DNA of 14,831 nucleotides. Origin: an uncultured Treponema sp. Lineage in GTDB: Bacteria; Spirochaetota; Spirochaetia; Treponematales; Treponemataceae. Under the pieces are notes generated by a model. That model worked only from the letters and a program-made list of their open reading frames with translations. It was not told where the DNA came from and did no database searches. Positions 1 through 7,231 of the stretch are shown here, in pieces. The DNA is taken from NCBI GenBank assembly GCA_905236315.1, contig CAJOPO010000282.1, forward strand, positions 1-14,831, given 5' to 3'. Numbering within the stretch: the first letter of the stretch is position 1; every line of letters starts with the position of its first letter. The translations under genes were made by a program, and so were the position numbers.

Positions 1-64
1 AATTCTTGTGGCGTAGCCTAAGGCGAGAGGACTCGCATTTGTTGAATTCTTGTGGCGTAGCCTA
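1..64. repeat. Partial 44-bp direct repeat, cut by the window edge
   Basis: The 20-bp word aattcttgtggcgtagccta occurs at 1-20 and again, identically, at 45-64, giving a 44-bp period. Between the copies lies a short stem, gcgag/ctcgc (23-27 and 32-36) around a 4-base loop. Only about one and a half units are visible, so the array length is unknown. The minus strand is open across the repeat: from an ATG at 85-87 it reads 29 codons to the window edge. This could be a short peptide or the end of a degraded gene, but nothing else supports it as a gene. Confidence 0.6.
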
Positions 65-147
65 GCAGTTAAGATAAAATCTGGCATACATTCTCTAACA
101 TCTTCAAAAATATTTTCCCTTTCTAATACATACAAACAAAGACTAGC

Positions 148-193
148 AAAAAAATAAGGGAAGCACTAAATCAAAACTAATAGTGCTTCCCTT
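148..193 (-). terminator. Intrinsic terminator of the chemoreceptor gene
   Basis: Perfect 13-bp arms aagggaagcacta (156-168) and tagtgcttccctt (181-193) enclose a 12-base loop. Read on the minus strand, the stem is followed by TATTTTTTT. This is the classical stem plus U-tract, 22 bases past the stop codon of the leftward chemoreceptor gene. Confidence 0.88.
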
Positions 194-215
194 AAAATTA
201 AACTTAATCAAAAAA

Positions 216-2333
216 CTACACTTTGAACTGGTCTATCTGGCTACCAATACGGTAGATTGAACCACTTATAGAAGTTGCTACATTTAACAAAGCATCGTCA
301 TCATCTTCTATATGCTTTACACTACCTTTCATAGACTCAACTAAAGAACGCACAGAATCAGAAGAAGTCTTTAAGCTCTCTACATCTCCTATAATATGGC
401 GACGAGCAGAATCCACTTCATCAGAAGCGGAACGAACCTGCATTGTAGCGTCATTCATATAACTTAAAGCATCTCCAATCTGCTTAGAACCACTAGATTG
501 CTCGTCCATTGCAATTTCTATTTGATGAACCATAGAACCTGTGTTCTTTATTTTTTCTGCTACAGTAGCAAAAACCTTATCAGACTGACTTGCAGCCCTT
601 ACTGCCCCTTCTATAGCTTCCAAAATATCTTTTAACTGCATACCAATATTTTTTGACTGCGTACCAGAGTTTTCTGAAAGTTTACGAATCTCATCAGCAA
701 CAACGGCAAAGCCCTTTCCTGCCTCTCCAGCATGAGCTGCCTCTATAGCTGCGTTCATAGCAAGAAGATTAGTCTGCTCTGCAATAGAAGAAATCACGCT
801 ATTAGCTTCTGTAAGCATTTTTGACTGGTCTTCAATCTGCTTAATGTGTATACTAACTTCGTGCTGCTGAGATATACCAGTGTTAAGGTTCCCCTGCAAT
901 ACATCAAATTCACCCGCCATCTTATTCATAGAGGAAGTAACACTGCTTATGCTTTGTATCATCTGTGTAACGGCAGCGGAGGCTTGTTCAACACCTTCTA
1001 TCTGTTTTTGTAATAAAGAGCGCAAGGTTTCTACTGCATTAGAAATCTGATTTACAGAATCAACTGTACTACCAACCTTATTCTGCTGATTGTTCACTTC
1101 TGCATCCACTTCTTTCATGCTAGCCAACATCTGAGAAAGTGAATTGGCATTTTCTTGAACCATAGAACTTAATTTATTGCCATAATTATGCAAATCTACC
1201 TTAGAATCTTTTAGTTCTTGTATAATGCTTTGCAATTTAGAAGTGAAATTATTAAATCCTTCTACAACAGCACCAATTTCATCATTAGAATGAGTTTCTA
1301 GGCGACGAGTAAGGTCTGCGTTACCACTTGCAATTTCTTCTATAGAGGTGCTTACCTTTTGTAATGGTTTTATAGCCTTGTAGATAATAAAGCCATTTAT
1401 TATGAGCAGTAAAGCGATTGTTACTAAAGAAGATAAAACCAATACCATGCTCATTGAATTAGAAATGGTCGTTAAGTCTGAAGAATCTAGTGAATAAACG
1501 AGGAACCACTGAGTGTGAGGAATTGGCGCATAAGACAAATAAGTTCTATTTCCTGCACTTTCTACCCATGTACTACCAGTTTTTTCTGCTATAATCTTTT
1601 TAGCAGCGGGCATCATAGGCGCGTCTTCTTTTTCTTTAGAAGTAAGATAATTCTTTGTCATGCTCCAATCTGCATTCTTATGCATAACAACATTACCTTC
1701 ATCATCCATAACCCAAGCAAAACCAGAAGAACCAATTTTTAAGCTATTAACATAGGCTGCAATTTCGTCAGTGCGCATAGTACCAGAAAAAAGTCCTATT
1801 GTTCGCCCATTTTTCTTTACAGCCTTTGCCACGTGAATATTCATTTCATGGGTAGAATTAGACATTTTGGGGTCATCAATATATTCATCTTTGCCCCCTG
1901 TCATTATCTGCATAAAATAAACACCATTAGTTTTACCTTCTGAACCATTTTCTTGATGCCAGTAAAAATCTGGAGAGCCATAGACTATATAATTAAAATC
2001 AGGATTTCTTTTACCGTTTTGATGGGTTAACCATTCCGAAATGGCAGCAGTATCTTCTGTTTGAGCAATATCTGAATAAACATAATAGTTTAAGCTATTT
2101 AAATAGCCTTCCATCTTATTGCCTATAACAGTGGAATTACTTGAAACAAGTCTATCTATATTGCCTGTATATAACTTATTTACATTATTTTTTACAGAAT
2201 GAATTATCCAAGTGCTAGATATAGAATTTAAAACTACAATACTTACACCTATGCTTAAGATAAAAAACACAACTAATTTTCTTTTGTGAGGCTTGTTTCC
2301 AGCGTCCATAAAACTTTTTATCCTCCATGACAT
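216..2333 (-). CDS. Methyl-accepting chemotaxis protein with a dCache-like sensor
   Basis: This is a transmembrane chemoreceptor of 705 residues that would signal through CheW and CheA to the flagellar motor. A first membrane helix lies at about 20-43. It is followed by a periplasmic region of about 240 residues (44-290) with the look of a double-Cache sensor, a second helix at about 294-318, and a HAMP segment at about 318-372. The long cytoplasmic coiled coil carries the conserved hairpin tip near 515-553 (IAEQTNLLAMNAAIEAAHAG, then GKGFAVVADEIRKLSE). There is no C-terminal NWETF-type pentapeptide for CheR/CheB docking. The ligand cannot be read from sequence, and I see no clear amino-acid-binding signature. 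The start is uncertain: an internal Met at residue 9 has a GGAGG 12 nt upstream, whereas the first ATG has no ribosome binding site. The gene stands alone with its own promoter and terminator. Confidence 0.95.
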   Translation of the reverse strand: MSWRIKSFMDAGNKPHKRKLVVFFILSIGVSIVVLNSISSTWIIHSVKNNVNKLYTGNIDRLVSSNSTVIGNKMEGYLNSLNYYVYSDIAQTEDTAAISEWLTHQNGKRNPDFNYIVYGSPDFYWHQENGSEGKTNGVYFMQIMTGGKDEYIDDPKMSNSTHEMNIHVAKAVKKNGRTIGLFSGTMRTDEIAAYVNSLKIGSSGFAWVMDDEGNVVMHKNADWSMTKNYLTSKEKEDAPMMPAAKKIIAEKTGSTWVESAGNRTYLSYAPIPHTQWFLVYSLDSSDLTTISNSMSMVLVLSSLVTIALLLIINGFIIYKAIKPLQKVSTSIEEIASGNADLTRRLETHSNDEIGAVVEGFNNFTSKLQSIIQELKDSKVDLHNYGNKLSSMVQENANSLSQMLASMKEVDAEVNNQQNKVGSTVDSVNQISNAVETLRSLLQKQIEGVEQASAAVTQMIQSISSVTSSMNKMAGEFDVLQGNLNTGISQQHEVSIHIKQIEDQSKMLTEANSVISSIAEQTNLLAMNAAIEAAHAGEAGKGFAVVADEIRKLSENSGTQSKNIGMQLKDILEAIEGAVRAASQSDKVFATVAEKIKNTGSMVHQIEIAMDEQSSGSKQIGDALSYMNDATMQVRSASDEVDSARRHIIGDVESLKTSSDSVRSLVESMKGSVKHIEDDDDALLNVATSISGSIYRIGSQIDQFKV

Positions 2334-2361
2334 TTAATAAAAAGGTTCTTACTATATTATA

Positions 2362-2390
2362 ATTATACACCTAGATAAAAGATTTGTGAA
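2362..2390 (-). promoter_or_regulatory. Sigma-70-type promoter of the chemoreceptor gene
   Basis: On the minus strand TTCACA (2385-2390) is followed by a 17-base spacer and a perfect TATAAT (2362-2367). This predicts a transcription start near 2355 and a leader of about 20 bases before the ATG at 2333. It is the best consensus promoter in the window. Confidence 0.7.
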
Positions 2391-2402
2391 TTACTTTTTA
2401 AC

Positions 2403-2431
2403 TAGACAATTACAATAATATATTATATATT
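2403..2431 (+). promoter_or_regulatory. Promoter of the Rrf2-cysK unit
   Basis: TAGACA (2403-2408), a 17-base spacer and TATATT (2426-2431) each match the consensus at five of six positions. The start codon at 2461 has a weak AGGA about 8 bases upstream. The region is very AT-rich, so alternative -10 boxes exist; TTAACT at 2398 with TATTAT at 2421 is another. Confidence 0.45.
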
Positions 2432-2434
2432 ATT
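2414..2434. promoter_or_regulatory. Palindrome overlapping the Rrf2 promoter, possible operator
   Basis: The arms aataatata (2414-2422) and tatattatt (2426-2434) are perfect inverted repeats around TTA and cover the predicted -10 box. Rrf2 regulators commonly repress their own promoters through dyad sites, so an autoregulatory operator is plausible. Low sequence complexity means the palindrome could be chance. Confidence 0.3.
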
Positions 2435-2460
2435 TTTATCAACATAGTAGGAAATATAAC

Positions 2461-2901
2461 ATGAAGATTTCAACTAGAGGACGCTATGCGCTTAGGTTTA
2501 TGATAGACCTAGCCCTACATGATGGTTCAGAATATATAGCATTAAAAGACATCTCTAAAAGGCAAGATATAAGCATAAAATACTTAGAGCAAATAACATC
2601 ATTACTAAGTAAATTTGGTTTACTGCAAAGCGTCAGAGGTCCTCAAGGGGGATATAAACTTTCTAGGCCCCCAGAACAATATACAATAGGAGAAATATTG
2701 CGCATTACAGAAGGAGACCTAGCTCCTGTTGCGTGTTTATCTACAGAAATAAATGATTGCGCCCGCAAAGAATATTGTCCAACTATAGAAATGTGGGAAG
2801 GACTAAAAAATGTTATAAATGACTATTTAAATACAAAAACTTTAAACGACCTTGTAAAAAAAGCAAAAAATAACATATCAAATACAGTGTCTCAAAGTTA
2901 A
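2461..2901 (+). CDS. Rrf2-family transcriptional regulator, IscR/CymR-like
   Basis: This 146-residue protein has the usual Rrf2 length and layout. The N-terminal winged helix starts MKISTRGRYALRFMIDLA, continues through ISIKYLEQITSLLSKFGLL, and has a wing at VRGPQGGYKLSR (58-69). A dimerisation helix follows. Three cysteines at 92, 100 and 106 lie where IscR binds its [2Fe-2S] cluster (92, 98 and 104 in E. coli), so cluster binding is possible although the first spacing is two residues longer. cysK begins 36 bp downstream on the same strand. That resembles CymR-type control of cysteine synthesis, and a joint transcript is likely. Whether it senses Fe-S status or cysteine supply (for example by contact with CysK) is inference. 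The family assignment is secure. Confidence 0.93.
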   Translation: MKISTRGRYALRFMIDLALHDGSEYIALKDISKRQDISIKYLEQITSLLSKFGLLQSVRGPQGGYKLSRPPEQYTIGEILRITEGDLAPVACLSTEINDCARKEYCPTIEMWEGLKNVINDYLNTKTLNDLVKKAKNNISNTVSQS

Positions 2902-2937
2902 ACTACATTCAAAGTCGCGCTACTTAGGAGGATTTTT

Positions 2938-3873
2938 ATGGCAGAAAGAATTGCAAAAAAAATAACGGATTTAATAGGACATACACCGCTATTAGAGCTA
3001 TCAAATACAGAAAAAAAGCTAGGGTTAAAAGCAAGAGTGCTTGCAAAATTGGAATATTTTAATCCCGCAGGTAGTATAAAAGACCGCATTGCAAAGTCTA
3101 TGATAGATAATGCAATAAAAGAGGGAAAGATAACTACAGAAAGCGTAATCATAGAACCAACTAGTGGCAATACAGGAATCGGACTTGCAAGTGTTGCAGC
3201 AAGCTATGGTTTACGTTGCATACTTACAATGCCAGAAACAATGTCTGTAGAGCGTCGCTCCTTACTAAAAGCCTATGGAGCAGAAATAGTTCTAACAGAA
3301 GGCACTTTAGGCATGAAAGGGGCTGTAGAAAAAGCAAATGAATTAGCGTCTACCATTCCCCACAGTTTTATTCCAGGACAGTTTGAAAACCCTGTAAATC
3401 CTCAAACACATATAGAAACAACAGGTCCTGAAATTTGGCAAGACACAGATGGAAATGTAGATATTTTTGTAGCAGGGATAGGTACTGGAGGCACTATTAC
3501 AGGGTGCGGAAAATACTTAAAAGGCAAAAATCCTAATATAAAAATTATCGCTGTAGAACCCGCTTCTAGCCCCTTGCTTTCTGAAGGAAAGAGCGGTTCC
3601 CATAAGATACAGGGGATTGGAGCAAATTTTGTTCCTAACACGCTAGACACAAAAATATATAACTCCATTACTACAGTAACAAATGAGGACGCTTTTTCTA
3701 CAAGTAGGGAAATCGCTCGCACAGAAGGGGTTTTAATAGGAATTTCTTCGGGAGCGGCTTTGTGGGCAGCCATAAAAGAAGCACAAAAAGAAGAAAACAC
3801 TGGTAAAACAATAGTCGTTATTTTGCCAGACACAGGAGAGCGTTATCTTTCCACTCCCCTCTTCCAGCAATAA
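2938..3873 (+). CDS. cysK: Cysteine synthase A (O-acetylserine sulfhydrylase)
   Basis: This is a PLP enzyme that makes L-cysteine from O-acetylserine and sulfide in the cytoplasm. Its 311 residues match the CysK family length. Visible motifs are the PLP lysine in NPAGSIKDRI (Lys48), the substrate loop TSGNTGIG (75-82), the phosphate-binding loop GTGGTITG (182-189), and GISSGAAL (268-275), with the serine contacting the PLP ring nitrogen at about 271. The segment HKIQGIGANFVP (222-233) is typical of CysK. There is no heme or CBS extension, which argues against cystathionine beta-synthase. A strong AGGAGG lies 5 bases before the ATG. The upstream Rrf2 gene is the likely regulator. CysM or another O-acetylserine sulfhydrylase isoform remains possible. 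Confidence 0.95.
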   Translation: MAERIAKKITDLIGHTPLLELSNTEKKLGLKARVLAKLEYFNPAGSIKDRIAKSMIDNAIKEGKITTESVIIEPTSGNTGIGLASVAASYGLRCILTMPETMSVERRSLLKAYGAEIVLTEGTLGMKGAVEKANELASTIPHSFIPGQFENPVNPQTHIETTGPEIWQDTDGNVDIFVAGIGTGGTITGCGKYLKGKNPNIKIIAVEPASSPLLSEGKSGSHKIQGIGANFVPNTLDTKIYNSITTVTNEDAFSTSREIARTEGVLIGISSGAALWAAIKEAQKEENTGKTIVVILPDTGERYLSTPLFQQ

Positions 3874-3895
3874 AATAATATGACTATGTTATTCT

Positions 3896-3923
3896 AAACC
3901 GTTCACGCTATTGTAAACGGTTT
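3896..3923. terminator. Weak bidirectional terminator between convergent genes
   Basis: The arms aaaccgttcac (3896-3906) and gtaaacggttt (3913-3923) pair with one mismatch around a short loop. The structure lies between the end of cysK and the end of the convergent minus-strand gene. U-tracts on both sides are poor, so efficiency is doubtful. Confidence 0.45.
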
Positions 3924-3953
3924 CAAACTTCACAGTCCTTAAAAACTCATGCC

Positions 3954-4199
3954 TTAAACGTTGTCTTCGTAGCACTGCATAATGGAAGAAACTATTTTCT
4001 TTCCTACTCTGCTATCGCTAACAGTGCAACCTAAAGACACTACCTTGTTATTTACTTTTAAAACAATATGATTTTTGTGCCGTGCAGTAACGATGCCTAA
4101 ATCTGATAACTCCCGCTCAATGTGGGGTGTCATGTGCCGATAAGTGCGAAATAAAACCTTTAACCGTTCTTTTACAACTTTCTTTTCACTAAGTTCCAT
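3954..4199 (-). CDS. Small conserved-looking protein, possible HicA-like fold
   Basis: I do not firmly recognise this 81-residue protein. It has a helical, charged N-terminus (1-35) followed by a strand-rich segment, IVTARHKNHIVLKVNNKVVS (36-55), and then TVSDSRVGKKIVSSIMQ (59-75). The order of a basic turn, a histidine-containing strand, a second strand, an SDxR motif and a final helix recalls HicA-type mRNA interferases and the related small dsRNA-binding-like fold of phage and plasmid proteins. That is a pattern judgement, not a match. An AGGAG six bases before the ATG supports the start. No HicB-like partner gene is adjacent. A MITE-like element ends about 25 bp upstream of its start codon, so its promoter may lie inside the element. 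Confidence 0.7.
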   Translation of the reverse strand: MELSEKKVVKERLKVLFRTYRHMTPHIERELSDLGIVTARHKNHIVLKVNNKVVSLGCTVSDSRVGKKIVSSIMQCYEDNV

Positions 4200-4213
4200 A
4201 CTTCACTCCTAAA

Positions 4214-4221
4214 AGTTATTT
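4214..4221. repeat. Left target-site duplication AGTTATTT
   Basis: This octamer is identical to 4377-4384 and directly abuts the left end of the MITE-like element. The bases beyond the octamer differ between the two sides, so the identity is exactly 8 bp. Confidence 0.65.
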
Positions 4222-4376
4222 GGAGGTGTTACGAAATGTATGCTATGTTAAGCGTGTCATTCTGAACGAAGTGAAGAATCTGTGCAATGTTAGCGGAAAC
4301 CCGCAGTATTTATAGATTTTTCGCTACGCTCAAAATGACTGCTTGAAAATTTCAGCATACTTTCTGTAACACCATC
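4222..4376. mobile_element. MITE-like element with terminal inverted repeats and 8-bp target duplication
   Basis: A 155-bp non-coding element has imperfect terminal inverted repeats at 4222-4244 and 4354-4376 (18 of 23 positions pair, including the GGTGTTAC core). A nested inverted repeat (4257-4281 against 4314-4338, 20 of 25 pairs) makes most of it one long hairpin. It is flanked by identical 8-bp direct repeats AGTTATTT (4214-4221 and 4377-4384), as expected for a target-site duplication. It encodes no transposase and would need one in trans. The transposase family is not identifiable here, although an 8-bp duplication fits several IS families. Confidence 0.75.
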
Positions 4377-4384
4377 AGTTATTT
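4377..4384. repeat. Right target-site duplication AGTTATTT
   Basis: This octamer is identical to 4214-4221 and directly abuts the right terminal inverted repeat of the MITE-like element. Confidence 0.65.
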
Positions 4385-4550
4385 TATTCTATTATACATA
4401 ATATATATTTATTATACAATCTTTTTATATTTTGTCATTCTTTTTTTTCTAATTTTTTGCAGTAATATTAAATTGATTTATACTGTTCTTTTTATTTCCA
4501 AGTCATAATAATCATGTGAAAAGTAACATAAATATTGAAATTATGTAATT

Positions 4551-4693
4551 CTTCATAAGTGAATCTGGGGTTCTTAGGGGCGCAAAGCCCCTAAGCATTG
4601 CTGAAAAAGAGGGGTGTTAGGGGAGAAAAAACCGCTTATGAAGTAGAGTTTTTTCTCCCCTACAAATACGGGATTCAAGGGCACTCCCTTGAA
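4551..4693. repeat. Block of three strong hairpins in a non-coding region
   Basis: Within the gene-free stretch 4200-4760, after the MITE, three perfect inverted repeats follow one another. They are cttaggggc/gcccctaag (4573-4581 and 4587-4595), a 15-bp pair taggggagaaaaaac/gttttttctccccta (4618-4632 and 4648-4662), and ttcaaggg/cccttgaa (4674-4681 and 4686-4693). In addition cttcataag (4551-4559) is inverted inside the loop of the second hairpin (4635-4643). The block is more GC-rich than its flanks and has no open frame of note. It resembles a dispersed multi-hairpin repeat more than a terminator, because no gene ends just upstream. Positions 4385-4550 show only AT-rich sequence with T-runs. 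Confidence 0.6.
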
Positions 4694-4725
4694 AAGTGAT
4701 TTCCATGCTTATGTATTTATTATGC

Positions 4726-4753
4726 TTGATTTTTATGAAAAATAAGTTATTAT
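4726..4753 (+). promoter_or_regulatory. Promoter of the hybrid kinase gene, predicts a leaderless mRNA
   Basis: TTGATT (4726-4731), a 16-base spacer and TATTAT (4748-4753) are followed by only 7 bases before the ATG at 4761. Transcription would therefore start at or within a base or two of the start codon. No ribosome binding site is present upstream. Confidence 0.5.
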
Positions 4754-4760
4754 TAAAAAT

Positions 4761-7229
4761 ATGAGGTCTTTTAGCGAACTTAAAAAGAAACTTAGCATTT
4801 TTGAAGATTCAGAACTCAATAACGAAGCAATATTTTTTAGCACTCAGACAGAAATAATTAGAAAATTTAATCTAAAAATGCTTGCTGACTTTAATTTTAT
4901 TACTTTTATTGTAAGTGCAGTTTTGCTTATACTCACACAAGCAGCACTTATTTTTCCGCATTTAAACTATTTTACTCCAATCGTAAGACGATTATTTATT
5001 GTTTTCTTCATTATATATACTATATTTTTTGTCTGTTCACAACTTTTTAAAGAAAAAATAAAAAAAAGCCCCATTCCTGTTCTATATACTCTATATCTAA
5101 TCATATATATAGAATCCATTTTAATTAATTTACTTCAAAAAACGCCCCTGCCATACATATTACTAATTGGTTTTCGCGTTATGTTTCCCCTTATGGCACT
5201 AGACTACCGCTGGAGAATAAATATCTGCAACAATCTTGTAATGACAGTTGCAGTCTTTATATTTAGCTACATATTTAAGCCAGCAAATATTTTTGTGCTT
5301 GATGTAATGACAAGTATATTATTCACCTTTCTTGCTTCAATATCAGGCAATATGGCTCTTACAAATCAAATGCGCTATATAGAAGCCCACGAAAAGAAAT
5401 TTGATAAGGAATTAGAAATAGAACGCGCGCGAAATGACGCAAAAAGTTCATTTTTATCTAATATGTCTCATGAAATACGAACTCCGCTTAATTCCATTCT
5501 GGGCTTAAACGAAATGATTTTGCGAGAAAGCCACGACCAAAAAGTAACAGACTACGCCAATGACATTAAGGCTTCTGGAGAAACATTAATCAAGCTAATA
5601 AATGATATTTTAGACTTCTCTCGCATAGAAGCAGGTAAAGTTCAAATACTACCTGTGGAATATGAACTTACATATACAATCACTAATATAATAAGCATGA
5701 TGAGTCCAAAAGCCCAAGAGAAAAATCTTGAATTTAAAACAAATGTTCAAGAAGACACCCCTCATCTATTATATGGAGATGAAATACGCATAAAGCAGTG
5801 CATTATAAACATTTTAAATAATGCCATAAAATATACAAATAAAGGCTCTGTTACCCTAGATATTTCTTATACCCCTATAGACAATGCTCATATAAACCTA
5901 ACCATAGCAGTTAAAGATACTGGCATAGGCATAAAAAAAGAAGATTTACCGCACTTGTTTAAAGCCTTTGAGCGCATAGAAGAAAGCAGAAACCGCACTG
6001 TAGAAGGTACAGGGCTTGGAATGAATATAACGCAAATGCTTTTAAACAAGATGGATTCTAAACTTTTAGTAAAAAGCGAATATGGCAAGGGTTCAGAGTT
6101 TTCTTTTACAATAAAGCAGCGCGTTGTGTGGTGGGAACGCATAGGAAACATTCAAAACCGCTACTACCACAGTTTAGAGCAGAGAGTAGCTTATCAAGAA
6201 AGTTTCCACGCTCCTGAAGCAAGAATTCTTGTAGTAGATGACACAAAGATGAATCTTGTTGTTATAGAAGGTCTTTTAAAACCAACTCGTATACAAGTAG
6301 ACACCGCACTAAGTGGCGAAGAAATGCTAAAAAAGGTTGAAAAAAATAAATACGATATAATATTCATAGACTACCGTATGCCTGTTATGGACGGCATAGA
6401 AGCACTTCATAAGTTAAAAGCAATGGATACAGACAATAAAAATGTTCCATGTGTCGCTTTAACTGCAAACGTAATTTCTGGAGCAAGGGAGATTTACCTA
6501 AGAGAAGGTTTTTCTGATTATCTTGCAAAACCAGTAGACCCACGCCACCTAGAAAAGACTATTCATGATTTTTTACCAACAGAAAAAATTATAGAAATAA
6601 ATTCACCTTTACCAACTTCTCCAATCATAGAAGAAAAAGTAACTACTACTGGTAAAGAACTTGCAAATGTAAGGGGCATAGATTTTAATATAGGCATACA
6701 AAACTGTGGAGATGCAGAAATTCTTGCTACAGCGATAAGAGAATACCACTCTTGTATAAAAGATAGAGCAAATCTTATAGAAAAATATGCTGCAGAAAAA
6801 GATTTTAAGAACTATACGATACAAGTTCATGGTCTAAAAAGTGCTTCTAGGATGATTGGTGCAAAAGAACTTGCAGATAAGGCTGCTCATCTTGAACAAT
6901 GTGGTGATAACAAAGATGAAAAAGAAATAAAAGAACACACACCTAGTTTGCTTGCTTTATACCGCAGTTATGAAGAAAAACTTGCCTCTGTAGTTATAAG
7001 ACCTCCAGAGGAATTACCTAAGCTAGAAGAAAGCAAGTATAAAGAGGCACTAGGAGCCATTTATGAATTTGCAAAAAGCTATGACTTTAATGCCATAGAT
7101 AGCATTATGGAAATGTTAAACGCTTATTCTGTTCCTAACGGAGAAGAACAGCGTTATGAAGAAATAAAAAAATGCGTTAGAGCAGGAGACAGTGTTTCTC
7201 TACAGAAAATTTTGCAGGAGCAAGTATAA
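4761..7229 (+). CDS. Membrane hybrid histidine kinase with receiver and Hpt domains
   Basis: This is an 822-residue phosphorelay kinase. About six hydrophobic helices between residues 43 and 200 form the membrane sensor, which has no periplasmic domain and no named sensor fold I recognise. A short coiled segment leads to the dimerisation domain, where the H-box SNMSHEIRTPLNSILG places the phosphorylated histidine at 237. The ATPase domain has the N-box around Asn354 (INILNNAIKYTN), DTGIGI (386-391), an F-box (FKAFERIEE) and GTGLGM (416-421). A receiver follows (about 488-605) with DD at 493-494, acceptor Asp537, Thr568 and Lys590. The C-terminal region includes an Hpt domain with HGLKSAS, His690. 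All catalytic residues for a His-Asp-His relay within one chain are present. The next gene, a response regulator, starts 2 bp after the stop and is the likely partner. Confidence 0.95.
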   Translation: MRSFSELKKKLSIFEDSELNNEAIFFSTQTEIIRKFNLKMLADFNFITFIVSAVLLILTQAALIFPHLNYFTPIVRRLFIVFFIIYTIFFVCSQLFKEKIKKSPIPVLYTLYLIIYIESILINLLQKTPLPYILLIGFRVMFPLMALDYRWRINICNNLVMTVAVFIFSYIFKPANIFVLDVMTSILFTFLASISGNMALTNQMRYIEAHEKKFDKELEIERARNDAKSSFLSNMSHEIRTPLNSILGLNEMILRESHDQKVTDYANDIKASGETLIKLINDILDFSRIEAGKVQILPVEYELTYTITNIISMMSPKAQEKNLEFKTNVQEDTPHLLYGDEIRIKQCIINILNNAIKYTNKGSVTLDISYTPIDNAHINLTIAVKDTGIGIKKEDLPHLFKAFERIEESRNRTVEGTGLGMNITQMLLNKMDSKLLVKSEYGKGSEFSFTIKQRVVWWERIGNIQNRYYHSLEQRVAYQESFHAPEARILVVDDTKMNLVVIEGLLKPTRIQVDTALSGEEMLKKVEKNKYDIIFIDYRMPVMDGIEALHKLKAMDTDNKNVPCVALTANVISGAREIYLREGFSDYLAKPVDPRHLEKTIHDFLPTEKIIEINSPLPTSPIIEEKVTTTGKELANVRGIDFNIGIQNCGDAEILATAIREYHSCIKDRANLIEKYAAEKDFKNYTIQVHGLKSASRMIGAKELADKAAHLEQCGDNKDEKEIKEHTPSLLALYRSYEEKLASVVIRPPEELPKLEESKYKEALGAIYEFAKSYDFNAIDSIMEMLNAYSVPNGEEQRYEEIKKCVRAGDSVSLQKILQEQV

Positions 7230-7231
7230 TT

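Noticed and set aside
1..64. CRISPR array
   Set aside because: Only two copies of a 20-bp word are visible, the spacing of 24 bases between them is short, and there are no cas genes. A tandem or dispersed repeat explains it better.
2902..2937. Riboswitch or T-box upstream of cysK
   Set aside because: The gap between the Rrf2 gene and cysK is only 36 bases and shows just a Shine-Dalgarno site, too little for a structured leader.
3402..3833. Minus-strand open frame inside cysK
   Set aside because: It is fully antisense to a gene with all catalytic motifs and shows no recognisable protein features. The same holds for the other frames antisense to, or overlapping in another frame, the chemoreceptor, kinase, regulator, helicase, hydrogenase, lyase and oxidoreductase genes.
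3954..4199. Complete HicAB toxin-antitoxin module
   Set aside because: No HicB-like frame occurs on either side within the non-coding flanks, so a complete module is not supported.
4573..4693. Integron attC site in the hairpin block
   Set aside because: A GTTAGGG word is present, but the paired RYYYAAC and GTTRRRY core sites in the required inverted layout are not, and no cassette-like gene or integrase is nearby.
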